This document shows positions 1 to 8,051 of a stretch of 64,000 bases of DNA, in pieces. Source of the DNA: FEN-1350 sp964386005 (GTDB lineage Bacteria; Planctomycetota; Phycisphaerae; Sedimentisphaerales; Anaerohalosphaeraceae); the NCBI GenBank assembly GCA_964386005.1, contig CAYLSB010000006.1, positions 1 to 64,000 of the forward strand, read 5' to 3'. How positions within the stretch are numbered: position 1 is the first letter of the stretch; the number at the start of each line of letters is the position of its first letter. The notes below the pieces were generated by a model that was given only the letters and a program-made list of their open reading frames with translations, had not been told where the DNA came from and made no database searches. Both the position numbers and the translations under genes were made by a program.

Positions 1-581
1 ACATTCTGCCACTTTCATAAGACCCACCGGACATTTTCATTCAGGATGGGTATAATAATGAAAAGCAGTATCGACAGGATATACAGGAAAAAATGGTTCA
101 CAGGGAGGACACAAAGCACACAGAGATAGGAATATTATATAGCTATTAACTCTGTGATCTCCGTTTCTCCGTATGAAATGTTTTAAGATTCTGTCGCCCT
201 TTCAGGGCTTAGGTCGTCGGGGGATTTGAACCCACGGCTTACGCCGTGGGCCAACGATCTTTCGCCCCTGCGCGGCTAAACATGAAAAAGGGTGTGGGCG
301 GGGATCTCGGTTCCGGGGGCTTATGCTGTCCGGCCAAAATCTGCCGGCTCTTTGGGCCTGATACGAAAAGATCGATTCAAAAGGATACGATAAGCGATGA
401 GGATGTGAATTTCATTCCCCGGATTCCGGGAGTTCGGCGGAGCTATTTCAGAGTGGTTTCGTGTGAGCGCGGCGAAGATCCGAGTTCCGGGTTCGATGCC
501 TTCCCGGCAGGAAAACCGTAGGCGCCGAAAGCGACGATCGAGTTTGACGGCCGAGATTTTCATGCGCATTGTCGCTCTGGA
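1..581. other. intergenic leader region with repeats, no gene seen
   Basis: No reading frame here looks protein-like: frames on both strands have odd composition and no recognisable motif. The stretch carries a 7-bp inverted pair (CACAGAG near 117 and CTCTGTG near 152) and a cluster of short hairpins at 196-250 (separate entry). It ends at a promoter for the nucleotide-sugar dehydrogenase gene. Confidence 0.5.
196..250. repeat. REP-like palindromic hairpins
   Basis: Two perfect small hairpins stand close together. GCCCT/AGGGC lies at 196-208 with a 3-nt loop. CCCACGGC/GCCGTGGG lies at 231-250 with an 8-bp stem and TTAC loop. A third imperfect one (GCCCCT...GGCT) follows at about 263-276. Such compact GC-rich hairpins in non-coding DNA resemble dispersed REP-like elements. 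Only this copy is visible in the window, so dispersal is inferred. Confidence 0.45.
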
Positions 582-610
582 TTGACGCCGTCCTTTCCTT
601 ACGTTATAAT
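582..610 (+). promoter_or_regulatory. sigma70-type promoter for nucleotide-sugar dehydrogenase gene
   Basis: TTGACG at 582-587 and a perfect TATAAT at 605-610 are separated by 17 bp. The predicted start of transcription near 617 leaves a leader of about 134 nt before the ATG at 751, longer than most in this window. Confidence 0.6.
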
Positions 611-750
611 GGTTGATCTTATCGGGCGAACCGGTTATTATGGTTATTCCTTCTCCGGATATAACGTATGAGTAAACGGGGGGCATTAAAAGGTCGATAA
701 TCTATCTGCGTCAATACTATGGCCGTACTTAACCTCGTAAGGATTATGAA

Positions 751-2064
751 ATGAATGAGCTGGAAAAGAAGATCGCGGATCGAAGCATCGTCGTCGGCAT
801 TTTGGGCCTGGGTTATGTCGGGCTGCCCCTGGCGCGTGAATTTGCCATGGCCGGGATCAAGGTTCAGGGATTCGATATCGACGAATCGAAAATCGCCAAA
901 CTGAACGCCGGACGGAGTATCATCAAGCATGTGCCCCACGAGCAGGTTAAGAAACTTGTCGATCGTAAAAAGTTTCATGCGACCTCCGATATGTCCAAAA
1001 TCCGAAATGTCGATTGTGTTTTAATCTGCGTACCCACGCCTCTGACCAAAAACCGCGAACCCGATATGCAATTTGTCGAGGGATCCTGCCGAACCATCGC
1101 CAACTATCTGCAAAAGGGTCAGCTCATCTCGCTGGAAAGCACGACCTATCCGGGTACCACGCGCGAACTGATGCAACCCATTCTGGAACAAACGGGCCTC
1201 AAGGCCGGCAAGGATTTTTTCCTGGCTTTTTCTCCGGAACGAGAAGATCCGGGTAACAAACACTACACCACGAAAACCATTCCCAAGGTTGTCGGCGGAC
1301 TGACTCCCACCTGCCGCAACCTTGCGTGCGAAATTTATCGATTGGCCATCAATACCGTGGTTCCCGTCTCCTCGGTCGAGGCGGCCGAGGCCACCAAGAT
1401 TCTTGAGAATGTCTATCGTTGCATCAACATCGCCATGGTCAACGAACTGAAAATGGTTTTTGACCGCATGGGTATCGATGTATGGGAGGTGATCAAGTCG
1501 GCCTCGACAAAACCGTTCGGGTACCATCCCTTCTATCCCGGTCCCGGTCTGGGCGGTCACTGCATTCCGATTGATCCCTTCTACCTGACCTGGAAGGCCC
1601 GCCAATACGGCATCCCGACCAAGTTCATCGAGTTGGCCGGAGAAATTAACACGGGGATGCCGCGGTATGTCGTTATGAAGACCCTGGAGGCCCTCAATGA
1701 TCGCAACAAGAGTCTCAAGGGTTCCCGTGTTCTGGTCCTGGGCCTGGCGTACAAAAAAGATATCGATGATCTTCGCGAATCGCCCTCGATCGAACTGATT
1801 GAACTGCTTCAACACAAGGGCGCAAAAGTAGATTATAATGATCCCTATATTCCGCATACCCACCGACAGCGGGAACATGACCTGAAATTGAAAAGCAGGA
1901 AATTGACGGCAAAAATGCTGAGTTCATACGATGTGGTCTTGATTTCCACCGATCATTCCGGGTATGATTACGACTGGATCGTCAAGAACGCCCGGCTCGT
2001 CGTGGATTCCCGTAACGCCACCGCCAATGTGAAGACGAATCGAAACAAGATCGTCAAGGCCTGA
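751..2064 (+). CDS. UDP-sugar 6-dehydrogenase (nucleotide-sugar dehydrogenase, WecC/TviB/WbpA type)
   Basis: This 437-aa cytoplasmic enzyme would oxidise C6 of a UDP-hexose (UDP-GlcNAc, ManNAc or GalNAc type) to the uronic acid in two NAD-dependent steps, supplying a precursor for surface polysaccharide. The Rossmann motif GLGYVGLP is at residues 19-26. The active-site block GGHCIPIDP contains the catalytic cysteine at about residue 271. The C-terminal UDP-binding domain shows the family's GLAYKKDIDDLRESPS block. The length is typical. The ATG follows an AAGGA at a slightly long distance. A NusG-like gene starts 66 bp downstream, a pairing seen at polysaccharide loci. Which UDP-sugar is used cannot be told by eye. 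Confidence 0.88.
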   Translation: MNELEKKIADRSIVVGILGLGYVGLPLAREFAMAGIKVQGFDIDESKIAKLNAGRSIIKHVPHEQVKKLVDRKKFHATSDMSKIRNVDCVLICVPTPLTKNREPDMQFVEGSCRTIANYLQKGQLISLESTTYPGTTRELMQPILEQTGLKAGKDFFLAFSPEREDPGNKHYTTKTIPKVVGGLTPTCRNLACEIYRLAINTVVPVSSVEAAEATKILENVYRCINIAMVNELKMVFDRMGIDVWEVIKSASTKPFGYHPFYPGPGLGGHCIPIDPFYLTWKARQYGIPTKFIELAGEINTGMPRYVVMKTLEALNDRNKSLKGSRVLVLGLAYKKDIDDLRESPSIELIELLQHKGAKVDYNDPYIPHTHRQREHDLKLKSRKLTAKMLSSYDVVLISTDHSGYDYDWIVKNARLVVDSRNATANVKTNRNKIVKA

Positions 2065-2130
2065 CGCCAGGCGCCGGTTTCGGCGGCGACCGAATGAAGA
2101 GAATGGATTTTCTGAAAGGCCCGTGACCTC

Positions 2131-2685
2131 GTGCTCAAACTCCAGGACAATCCGCCTATGGTCTGGCCGGACCAGATCCCGATCGCGCAATTTGCCGGCA
2201 CGTGGTGGGTAGCCCACACCAAAAGCCGCAATGAAAAAGCGTTTGCGTGGGACCTGAAATCGCACCATGTTCAGTACTTTCTTCCGATGTCATGGAAGGT
2301 GTCGAAATCCCGGGGACGGACCCTTCGGTCGCTCTTGCCGCTGTTTACCGGATATGTGTTCTTCTGCGGAAATGAGATGGATCGGTTGAACGCGCTGAAA
2401 ACCAATCGCGTGGCCGGCCTGATTCCCGTTCATGATCAAACCCGTTTGATCCGCGATTTGACGCCGATCGAAATTCTCGTCCGCCAGGGCACGCCGTTGA
2501 TTCCCCAGAAGTATCTCAAGGAAGGCCAGCGCTGCCGTGTGATTGCCGGACCTTTGACGGGAACCGAAGGCATTATTCTCCGAACGCCCGAAAAACTCCG
2601 TCTGGTCCTGCAAGTGGATATTCTCGGTCAGGCCACCAGCGTTGAGATCGATGCGGATTTCCTGGAGCCGATCGACGAATCCTGA
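2131..2685 (+). CDS. NusG-like transcription antitermination protein (RfaH/UpxY/LoaP-like paralogue)
   Basis: The protein has 184 residues from the GTG at 2131; an in-frame ATG at 2158 is the alternative start. An NGN domain occupies roughly residues 28-115, with the WWVAHTKSRNEKAFAWDL and LFTGYVFF blocks. A KOW-like motif follows at about residues 130-150 (GQRCRVIAGPLTGTEG). NusG family proteins bind the clamp of RNA polymerase and modulate pausing or termination. The divergence from housekeeping NusG and the position behind a nucleotide-sugar dehydrogenase gene suggest a specialised paralogue for a polysaccharide operon. No secE or rplK neighbours are present, which argues against the housekeeping nusG. 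No long operon follows it in the same direction; feoB faces it. Confidence 0.8.
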   Translation: MLKLQDNPPMVWPDQIPIAQFAGTWWVAHTKSRNEKAFAWDLKSHHVQYFLPMSWKVSKSRGRTLRSLLPLFTGYVFFCGNEMDRLNALKTNRVAGLIPVHDQTRLIRDLTPIEILVRQGTPLIPQKYLKEGQRCRVIAGPLTGTEGIILRTPEKLRLVLQVDILGQATSVEIDADFLEPIDES

Positions 2686-2734
2686 AACCGGATAGCCATC
2701 CAACCCTGTGGATTTTCCGTCGCCGTTCCGGCCC

Positions 2735-4816
2735 TCACACAAACCACCGGCCGATTTGATACACCAGCACGGTAACCATGTACGCCAGAACGGTCAAGCC
2801 GCCCCACTGCAGCGCGGCCCATCCCCAAGAGCCGGTTTCGCGGGCCGTGATGACGACGGTGGCGATACAGGGGGTCCCGATCAGGCAAAACAGCAAGACA
2901 CAAAATCCCTGTAATGGCGAATACTCCGCCCGTAACTTCGCCCGCAGGGACGAGTGGTCTTCGGATTGTCCCCCCAACGAATAGATAATTCCCAATTGCG
3001 ACACGAAGACCTCTTTGGCGGCGGTAGCGCCGATCAGGGCGGTACCGATCTTCCAGTCGAATCCCATCGGTCGTATCGCGGGTTCGATGGCTTTTCCCAC
3101 CTTTCCCGCTATTGAAGACTGTAATTGAATACTACGGATCTCGTTGTCGCTTCGCCCGTCCCGTGCGGAAGCGGACGGACGAGGGAATGTCGTCGCCGCC
3201 CACAACCCGATCGAGATCGCCAAAATCACGGTTCCGGCCTTCCTCAGATACATCCACCCCCGCGCCCAGGTATGCAGCCATAAGCCCTTCCATGTCGGCA
3301 TCCGATACGGGGGCAATTCCATCACAAAAGGCATCGTTTCCCCATGAAAGACGGTCGAACGAAGAATCTTGGCGCATCCGATGGCCAGCAGAATGCCGAT
3401 CAGGTACATGGCGGACATCACCAGAGGACGGTATCGCGCCGCAAAAAACGCCGGAATGAATAACGCATAAATGGGAAACCGCGCGCCGCAACTCATCAAG
3501 GGAATCACCATGATCGTTGTCAATCGATTCCGCCGATTTTCGAGGATCCGCGTGGCCATGATCGCGGGAACCGAACATCCGAATCCGATCATCATCGGGA
3601 TGAAGCTTTTTCCATGGAGTCCGATCCTGTGCATGAGATGGTCGGTCAAAAAAGCCGCTCGCGCCATATACCCGCTGTCTTCCAGAATGGCGATGCCCGC
3701 ATACAACAGGAGGATATTGGGCACAAAAGCGACCACGCCTCCGACGCCGGCCAGAACCCCGTCGATCCACAGAGACCTCAGCAGACTATCGGTTCCCTCC
3801 GGCCAGAGCCCCCCCACCACCGACCCCAGCCAACCGAAGAACATCTCCAGCCATTGCATCGGGAACTGTCCGAGATCGAAGGTCAATTGAAACACGGCAT
3901 ACATCAAGAGCAGAAAGATCGGAACCCCCCAGATGCGGTGAATGACGATGGAGTCGATCCTGTCGCTGAAATCATGCCGGGATTGAACGGTCAGGCGTAC
4001 GGCTTCCTGGCAGGCGCCGGAAATAAAACCGTAGCGCCGATCGGCAATCACAATCGCCGGCTCATCCCGAAAAACGGGGGTCAGTCGGCGGATGCTTTCC
4101 TGGAGTTCGGACAACACCTGCGGTCCCAGCATCTCCATCACCTGGGGATCCTGCTCCAGCAGTTTGACCGCCAGCCATCGGGTTCCGTATTTTCGCGCCG
4201 AATCGGGATGGTTTTTCACCCAGTCGCCGAGACGAAGGATTTCCCGCTCGACCTCGTCGCCATATCGAATCGGCACTCCGATCGGATTGGCCTGGACGGC
4301 CATTTGGATCATCGCCTCCAGAAGGGCGTCAATCCCCTCCCCTTTGACGCCAACGGTCTGAACGATCGGCGATCCCAACAATCGGGACAACAACGTCAGA
4401 TCGAACTCGAAACCCCGCTGGCGCGCCACATCGCTCATGTTGAAAACCAGCAGTAACGGGACGTTCATTTCCATCAATTGGACGGCCAGATAGAGATTCC
4501 TCTCGAGATTCGAGGCGTCGAGCACATCGACGACGACATCCGGCCGCTGGTCCAAGATAAAATCACGGGCGACACGTTCTTCCGGCGTGAACGCCGTCAA
4601 GCTATAGGTCCCCGGAAGATCCACGATGTGGAGCCGGTGACCGCGATAATCGCGAAAGCCCTCTTTTCGTTCCACCGTGACGCCGGGATAGTTGCCCACA
4701 TGTTGATGCGAACCGGTCAGGGAATTAAAAATCGTGGTTTTTCCGCTGTTGGGGTTGCCGGTCAGGGCGATCAAAATCGGCTGATTCGTTCCGAAGGGAT
4801 CGGATTTTCTATTCAT
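2735..4816 (-). CDS. feoB: ferrous iron transport protein B
   Basis: This inner-membrane Fe(II) transporter has an N-terminal G domain and is 693 aa from the chosen start. G1 is GNPNSGKT at residues 20-27, G3 DLPGT lies near 65, and an NMSD motif serves as G4. The C-terminal half holds the Gate repeats, including GFGCSVPAIMATR, and a final helix ending at the C-terminus. I chose the ATG at 4816 (MNRKSDPF), with an AGGG upstream. A longer frame from a TTG at 4846 would begin inside the operator palindrome at 4838-4853 and adds 10 unlikely residues. The gene is last in a dtxR-feoA-feoB operon and probably iron-repressed. Confidence 0.95.
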   Translation of the reverse strand: MNRKSDPFGTNQPILIALTGNPNSGKTTIFNSLTGSHQHVGNYPGVTVERKEGFRDYRGHRLHIVDLPGTYSLTAFTPEERVARDFILDQRPDVVVDVLDASNLERNLYLAVQLMEMNVPLLLVFNMSDVARQRGFEFDLTLLSRLLGSPIVQTVGVKGEGIDALLEAMIQMAVQANPIGVPIRYGDEVEREILRLGDWVKNHPDSARKYGTRWLAVKLLEQDPQVMEMLGPQVLSELQESIRRLTPVFRDEPAIVIADRRYGFISGACQEAVRLTVQSRHDFSDRIDSIVIHRIWGVPIFLLLMYAVFQLTFDLGQFPMQWLEMFFGWLGSVVGGLWPEGTDSLLRSLWIDGVLAGVGGVVAFVPNILLLYAGIAILEDSGYMARAAFLTDHLMHRIGLHGKSFIPMMIGFGCSVPAIMATRILENRRNRLTTIMVIPLMSCGARFPIYALFIPAFFAARYRPLVMSAMYLIGILLAIGCAKILRSTVFHGETMPFVMELPPYRMPTWKGLWLHTWARGWMYLRKAGTVILAISIGLWAATTFPRPSASARDGRSDNEIRSIQLQSSIAGKVGKAIEPAIRPMGFDWKIGTALIGATAAKEVFVSQLGIIYSLGGQSEDHSSLRAKLRAEYSPLQGFCVLLFCLIGTPCIATVVITARETGSWGWAALQWGGLTVLAYMVTVLVYQIGRWFV

Positions 4817-4837
4817 CGTACAAACCCTGTTCGCAGA

Positions 4838-4853
4838 GTTAGCCAAACCTAAC
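4838..4853 (-). promoter_or_regulatory. DtxR/MntR-type operator palindrome upstream of feoB
   Basis: GTTAG (4838-4842) and CTAAC (4849-4853) form a perfect inverted repeat with a 6-bp spacer. The same arm and spacer design occurs in front of the repressor gene at 5638-5659. A TTGACT lies at 4859-4864 on the minus strand, so an internal iron-responsive promoter for feoB is possible, but the -10 is weak. Confidence 0.6.
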
Positions 4854-4871
4854 TATCGAGTCAAAAAAATA

Positions 4872-5132
4872 TCATTGCACGATCCGCACATGGATTTTAT
4901 TGCTGATGCCTCTCCCCAGCATGATGCGGGTTCCCCGGACTTCGACAATCATCCGTCCGCGGCCCTGGTTTTGAATCACGGCCATCAGGGTTCCCGGGAT
5001 CAATCCCATGGCGGCCAATCGTTCTTTCATGGCCAGGCCGGCCCGAATACAGACCAATCGTGCCTTGTATCCGCTCTCCAGACCGGCCAGTTCGATCTCG
5101 GCCGGTCCGGTCCCCGTTACGTTCGGTCCCAT
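4872..5132 (-). CDS. feoA: ferrous iron transport protein A (SH3-like)
   Basis: This small cytoplasmic SH3-like protein of 86 aa is thought to assist FeoB-dependent Fe(II) uptake. The family signature is visible as a central KERLAAMGLIPGT segment followed by beta strands that include the MIVEVRGTRIMLGRG block near the C-terminus. The ATG at 5132 has a GGGAG upstream. It lies 22 bp after the repressor gene and 55 bp before the feoB start, in the same direction. The first 15 residues before the domain are a short unassigned tail. Confidence 0.9.
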   Translation of the reverse strand: MGPNVTGTGPAEIELAGLESGYKARLVCIRAGLAMKERLAAMGLIPGTLMAVIQNQGRGRMIVEVRGTRIMLGRGISNKIHVRIVQ

Positions 5133-5154
5133 GTTGCTCCCATTTCGAAAGGAA

Positions 5155-5607
5155 TTACTCCCGCCTCTGTTGTCGATAGTCCTGAAACGCCTGTGTCCAG
5201 CTCCGGTCCGAATCCGGAGATCTCGCCATAAACTCCATCAGATCCACCAATCGGTTCACGATCGCCGTTCCCAGGGCATGCTCGGCGCGGCAAGCGGCCT
5301 CTTGCGCTTCGGAAGTCGAAACACCGAGAACCCCGGTAAAAAACGACTCGATGATTCTGTGTTTTTCCACCACACGGGTGGCCTGTCGCCGGCCGCGCGG
5401 CGTCAGTTTGACATATCCATACGGCCGGTAATGAACCAGCCGACGAGAAGACAAGGCCCGCAACGCGCCGGTCACCGAGGGACGAGCGACACGCATTTCT
5501 TCGGCAATGTCTTTGCTCCGGGCCACTCGCCCGCCCGACGACAGATGAAAGATCGTTTCCAGGTAATCTTCCAACGACGCGCTCAATTGTCTTCGATGGA
5601 TCGCCAT
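5155..5607 (-). CDS. DtxR/MntR-family metal-dependent transcriptional repressor
   Basis: This 150-aa protein is the likely Fe(II)- or Mn(II)-sensing repressor of the feo operon. An N-terminal winged helix (about residues 8-70) contains SLEDYLETIFHL and the recognition-helix region VARPSVTGALRAL. The dimerisation and metal-binding domain shows the ACRAEHALG block, in which Cys, Glu and His fit family metal ligands. It lacks a C-terminal SH3 domain, as MntR and short DtxR proteins do; the separate SH3-like FeoA is encoded next. Its own promoter holds a perfect palindrome, so autoregulation is likely. Iron rather than manganese is inferred from the feo neighbours. Confidence 0.88.
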   Translation of the reverse strand: MAIHRRQLSASLEDYLETIFHLSSGGRVARSKDIAEEMRVARPSVTGALRALSSRRLVHYRPYGYVKLTPRGRRQATRVVEKHRIIESFFTGVLGVSTSEAQEAACRAEHALGTAIVNRLVDLMEFMARSPDSDRSWTQAFQDYRQQRRE

Positions 5608-5634
5608 GACAATTCCTTTTTGTTAACTATCACT

Positions 5635-5663
5635 AATATAGTTAGATTGCGCTAACTATGCAA
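5635..5663 (-). promoter_or_regulatory. promoter of the dtxR-feoA-feoB operon with embedded operator
   Basis: On the minus strand TTGCAT (5658-5663) and TATATT (5635-5640) are 17 bp apart. The palindrome ATAGTTAG-N6-CTAACTAT (5638-5659, perfect 8-bp arms) fills the spacer and touches both promoter boxes. This is the classical layout for steric repression by a dimeric metalloregulator. Confidence 0.75.
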
Positions 5664-5766
5664 GAAAAATATTTCCGGTGTCTTTGAAGGGATTTCGTCC
5701 ATCCCTCTGGTCGATGCGAGGTCCGCCGACCCTCCCAAACGGATTCAGAAACCATTGACTCCATCC

Positions 5767-5796
5767 TTGACAACCGAATGCTTTACACGGTATAGT
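5767..5796 (+). promoter_or_regulatory. sigma70-type promoter for the small lipoprotein gene
   Basis: A perfect TTGACA at 5767-5772 and TATAGT at 5791-5796 are separated by 18 bp, about 45 bp before the lipoprotein ATG at 5845. Confidence 0.6.
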
Positions 5797-5844
5797 GGCA
5801 ATAACGATCGATGAATGTTTCAGCCAAAGAAAAGGAATGTACCC

Positions 5845-6192
5845 ATGAAAAACGATATCGGATGCCGGATGATCATTGTATCCATCCTCGCCTTTGTGCT
5901 GGGCGGAGGGTGCCAACCTGAAAGCGAATCGGATGTGATTCAAAAAGCTCGTCTTGTCGGACAGCAAAACATCGAACTCAATAAACAGATCAGGCAGAAG
6001 GATCAGGAAATTCAAAACCAAAAGGACCTTCTGTCTCAATGCAAAAAGGACATGGCGACCGAGCAGGAACAAACCGCCCTTGCACAAACCAAACTGCTGG
6101 ATATCGTTCGTCAGGCCACTCAGGAGACTGAAACCCTCCGAACTGAAAACGAGCAACTCAAAATAAAACTCAAAGCGGCTGAATCGAACTAA
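5845..6192 (+). CDS. small coiled-coil lipoprotein, function unknown
   Basis: From the ATG at 5845 this is a 115-aa protein. It has a signal segment (MIIVSILAFVLGGGC) whose LGGGC fits a lipobox, so it should be lipid-anchored. Residues after the cysteine are almost wholly helical and rich in Q, E, K and N, with heptad-like spacing, suggesting a coiled coil. A longer frame starts at an ATG at 5815, but the AAGGA lies 8 nt before 5845. A strong promoter sits just upstream, so it is monocistronic and converges on pyrG. I recognise no family. A Lpp-like or spacer role in the envelope is only a guess. Confidence 0.75.
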   Translation: MKNDIGCRMIIVSILAFVLGGGCQPESESDVIQKARLVGQQNIELNKQIRQKDQEIQNQKDLLSQCKKDMATEQEQTALAQTKLLDIVRQATQETETLRTENEQLKIKLKAAESN

Positions 6193-6227
6193 ATAACCTC
6201 TCCCGGTTGACCGCGCCTGAAAAGCAA

Positions 6228-8003
6228 TCATTCCTCCGGCAAACAGATTTTTTGTACCGCCTGCACGGGATCGGAAAGCGATTCTCCTGAATACTGTTTT
6301 TTCCGGGCGGCGGCAATCAGCCCAATAAACATGGGATGCGGCCGCAAGGGTCGCGAACTCAAACAGGGATGCGACTGCGTCCCTACAAAATACGGGTGCT
6401 CCGGCAATTCCATAATCTGCATGATCGGGTAATCCGGGGCCTTGCCCGAAAAAACAAGCCCGTGACTTTCCAGCGTCTCGATGTAGCGGGGATCGACTTC
6501 GTAACGATGTCGAAATCTCATTCTCGCCGATAGCGACTTGCCGAACAACCGCCATGCCAGGGTATCCGGTTTGATGTCCACATTCCGACCCCCCAACCGC
6601 ATATTCCCCCCCAGTCCTTCGATTTTTTTCTGCTCCGGAAGGATATCGATCACCGGCTCAGGACAGGTCTGATCGATTTCCGTTGAATTGGCCTTTTTCA
6701 GACCGCAACAATTTCGGGCAAACTCAATGACCGCCATCTGAAAACCCAGACATAAACCGAGATAGGGAACCTTATTCTCCCGGGAAAACCGGATGCAGGC
6801 GATCTTACCCTCGGTGCCCCGAATCCCGAAACCGCCCGGAACAATGATTCCATCGACATCCCTGAGATACTCGCCCGCATTGGCGTCGTTGACCTCCGTC
6901 GTCTCAATCCACTTGATTTTAACCTTACATAGCAAGTGAATGCCGGAATGCTCCAGGGCATTCAGAATCGACGCATAGCTGTCCCGAACCGACGTGTACT
7001 TGCCCGTGATCCCGATCGTCACCGTGTGAGTCTCACGGCCGATCTTATCGGTGAAGTCGCACCACCTGGCCCACTCCCGCCGTTCATGTCGCAGGTTGAT
7101 CCGGTCTTCGATATGCAGCAAGCGGATCACTTCAAAATCCAATCCGCCCTCTCGAAGCATTGACGGAATCGAATAGATACTCGCCGAGTCATGCATACTG
7201 ACCACACGTTCGAATGGAACGTTGCCGAACACGCTCATCTTCTGCCGCGCCTGTTCCGACACCGGATTTTCCGATCGGCACGCGATGATATCCGGCTGAA
7301 CACCCAACTGCAAGAGTTGCTTGATTCCGAGCTGGGCCGCCTTGGACTTCTGTTCCCCCAGCGTCCTGGGCTCCAAGATATACGTCAAAGCGACAAAACA
7401 ACAACTATGCGCCCCTTCTTCGTACGCCAGCTCCCGCATCGCTTCGATGTAAAACGCATTCTCCAGATCCCCCACCGTCCCTCCGATTTCCACAAACACC
7501 ACATCAGCATCCGACTCCATCGCCAGACGACGCAGTCGCAGCTTCACTTCGCCCGTCACATGCGGAATCATCTGCACATCGCGTCCCAGATAATCTCCGT
7601 GCCTCTCTTTGTGCAATACCGCGGAATAGATCTGGCCGCTGGTGCAGAAATTCGCCCGGCTGAGGTTCTGGTCAAGCATCCGCTCGTAGGTTCCCAGGTC
7701 CATGTCACATTCCATGCCGTCATCCAGCACGAACACCTCGCCATGACGAAACGGATTCAGCGTTCCCGAATCCACATTGAGGTATCCTTCGAGTTTGATC
7801 GGCGACACCTTCAGGCCTTTGTCCTGCAGCAGCTTGGCCAGGCAGGAAGAGAAAATCCCCTTGCCCAAACCGCTCATCACCGTTCCCATGACGATCACAT
7901 ACTTGGTCTTGCCCTTGCGATACCCGTTGGGAATCGGCGAAAAGTATTCCGTGTCCGTCGATACGTCACTGACCCGCGCCAATAATTCCTTGCTATCCGT
8001 CAT
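6228..8003 (-). CDS. pyrG: CTP synthase (divergent, glutaminase Glu replaced)
   Basis: This cytoplasmic enzyme makes CTP from UTP, ATP and glutamine. It is 591 aa from the ATG at 8003; a TTG at 8012 is possible. The synthetase domain has a P-loop-like VMSGLGKGI near residue 45 and the conserved NPFRHGEVFVLDDG block. The class I glutaminase domain has the nucleophile cysteine in GLCLGFQ. At the end of the triad, HPC stands where HPE is usual, so the catalytic glutamate is a cysteine. An extra N-terminal stretch of roughly 35 residues precedes the synthetase domain. It is downstream of kdsB, whose product consumes CTP. It may rely more on ammonia or use a substituted triad. Confidence 0.9.
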   Translation of the reverse strand: MTDSKELLARVSDVSTDTEYFSPIPNGYRKGKTKYVIVMGTVMSGLGKGIFSSCLAKLLQDKGLKVSPIKLEGYLNVDSGTLNPFRHGEVFVLDDGMECDMDLGTYERMLDQNLSRANFCTSGQIYSAVLHKERHGDYLGRDVQMIPHVTGEVKLRLRRLAMESDADVVFVEIGGTVGDLENAFYIEAMRELAYEEGAHSCCFVALTYILEPRTLGEQKSKAAQLGIKQLLQLGVQPDIIACRSENPVSEQARQKMSVFGNVPFERVVSMHDSASIYSIPSMLREGGLDFEVIRLLHIEDRINLRHERREWARWCDFTDKIGRETHTVTIGITGKYTSVRDSYASILNALEHSGIHLLCKVKIKWIETTEVNDANAGEYLRDVDGIIVPGGFGIRGTEGKIACIRFSRENKVPYLGLCLGFQMAVIEFARNCCGLKKANSTEIDQTCPEPVIDILPEQKKIEGLGGNMRLGGRNVDIKPDTLAWRLFGKSLSARMRFRHRYEVDPRYIETLESHGLVFSGKAPDYPIMQIMELPEHPYFVGTQSHPCLSSRPLRPHPMFIGLIAAARKKQYSGESLSDPVQAVQKICLPEE

Positions 8004-8051
8004 AGATCCCAAGCCAATCTGAATGTTCGACCATCCCTGAAAACGAATATC

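Noticed and set aside
212..238. tRNA-like 3' end on the minus strand (GTGGGTTCAAATCCC)
   Set aside because: The T-stem does not pair properly and no acceptor, D or anticodon arm is present; it is part of the REP-like hairpins.
1021..1878. long antisense frame over the nucleotide-sugar dehydrogenase
   Set aside because: It is a shadow on the opposite strand with no domain and odd composition. Similar long shadows over other genes were dropped for the same reason.
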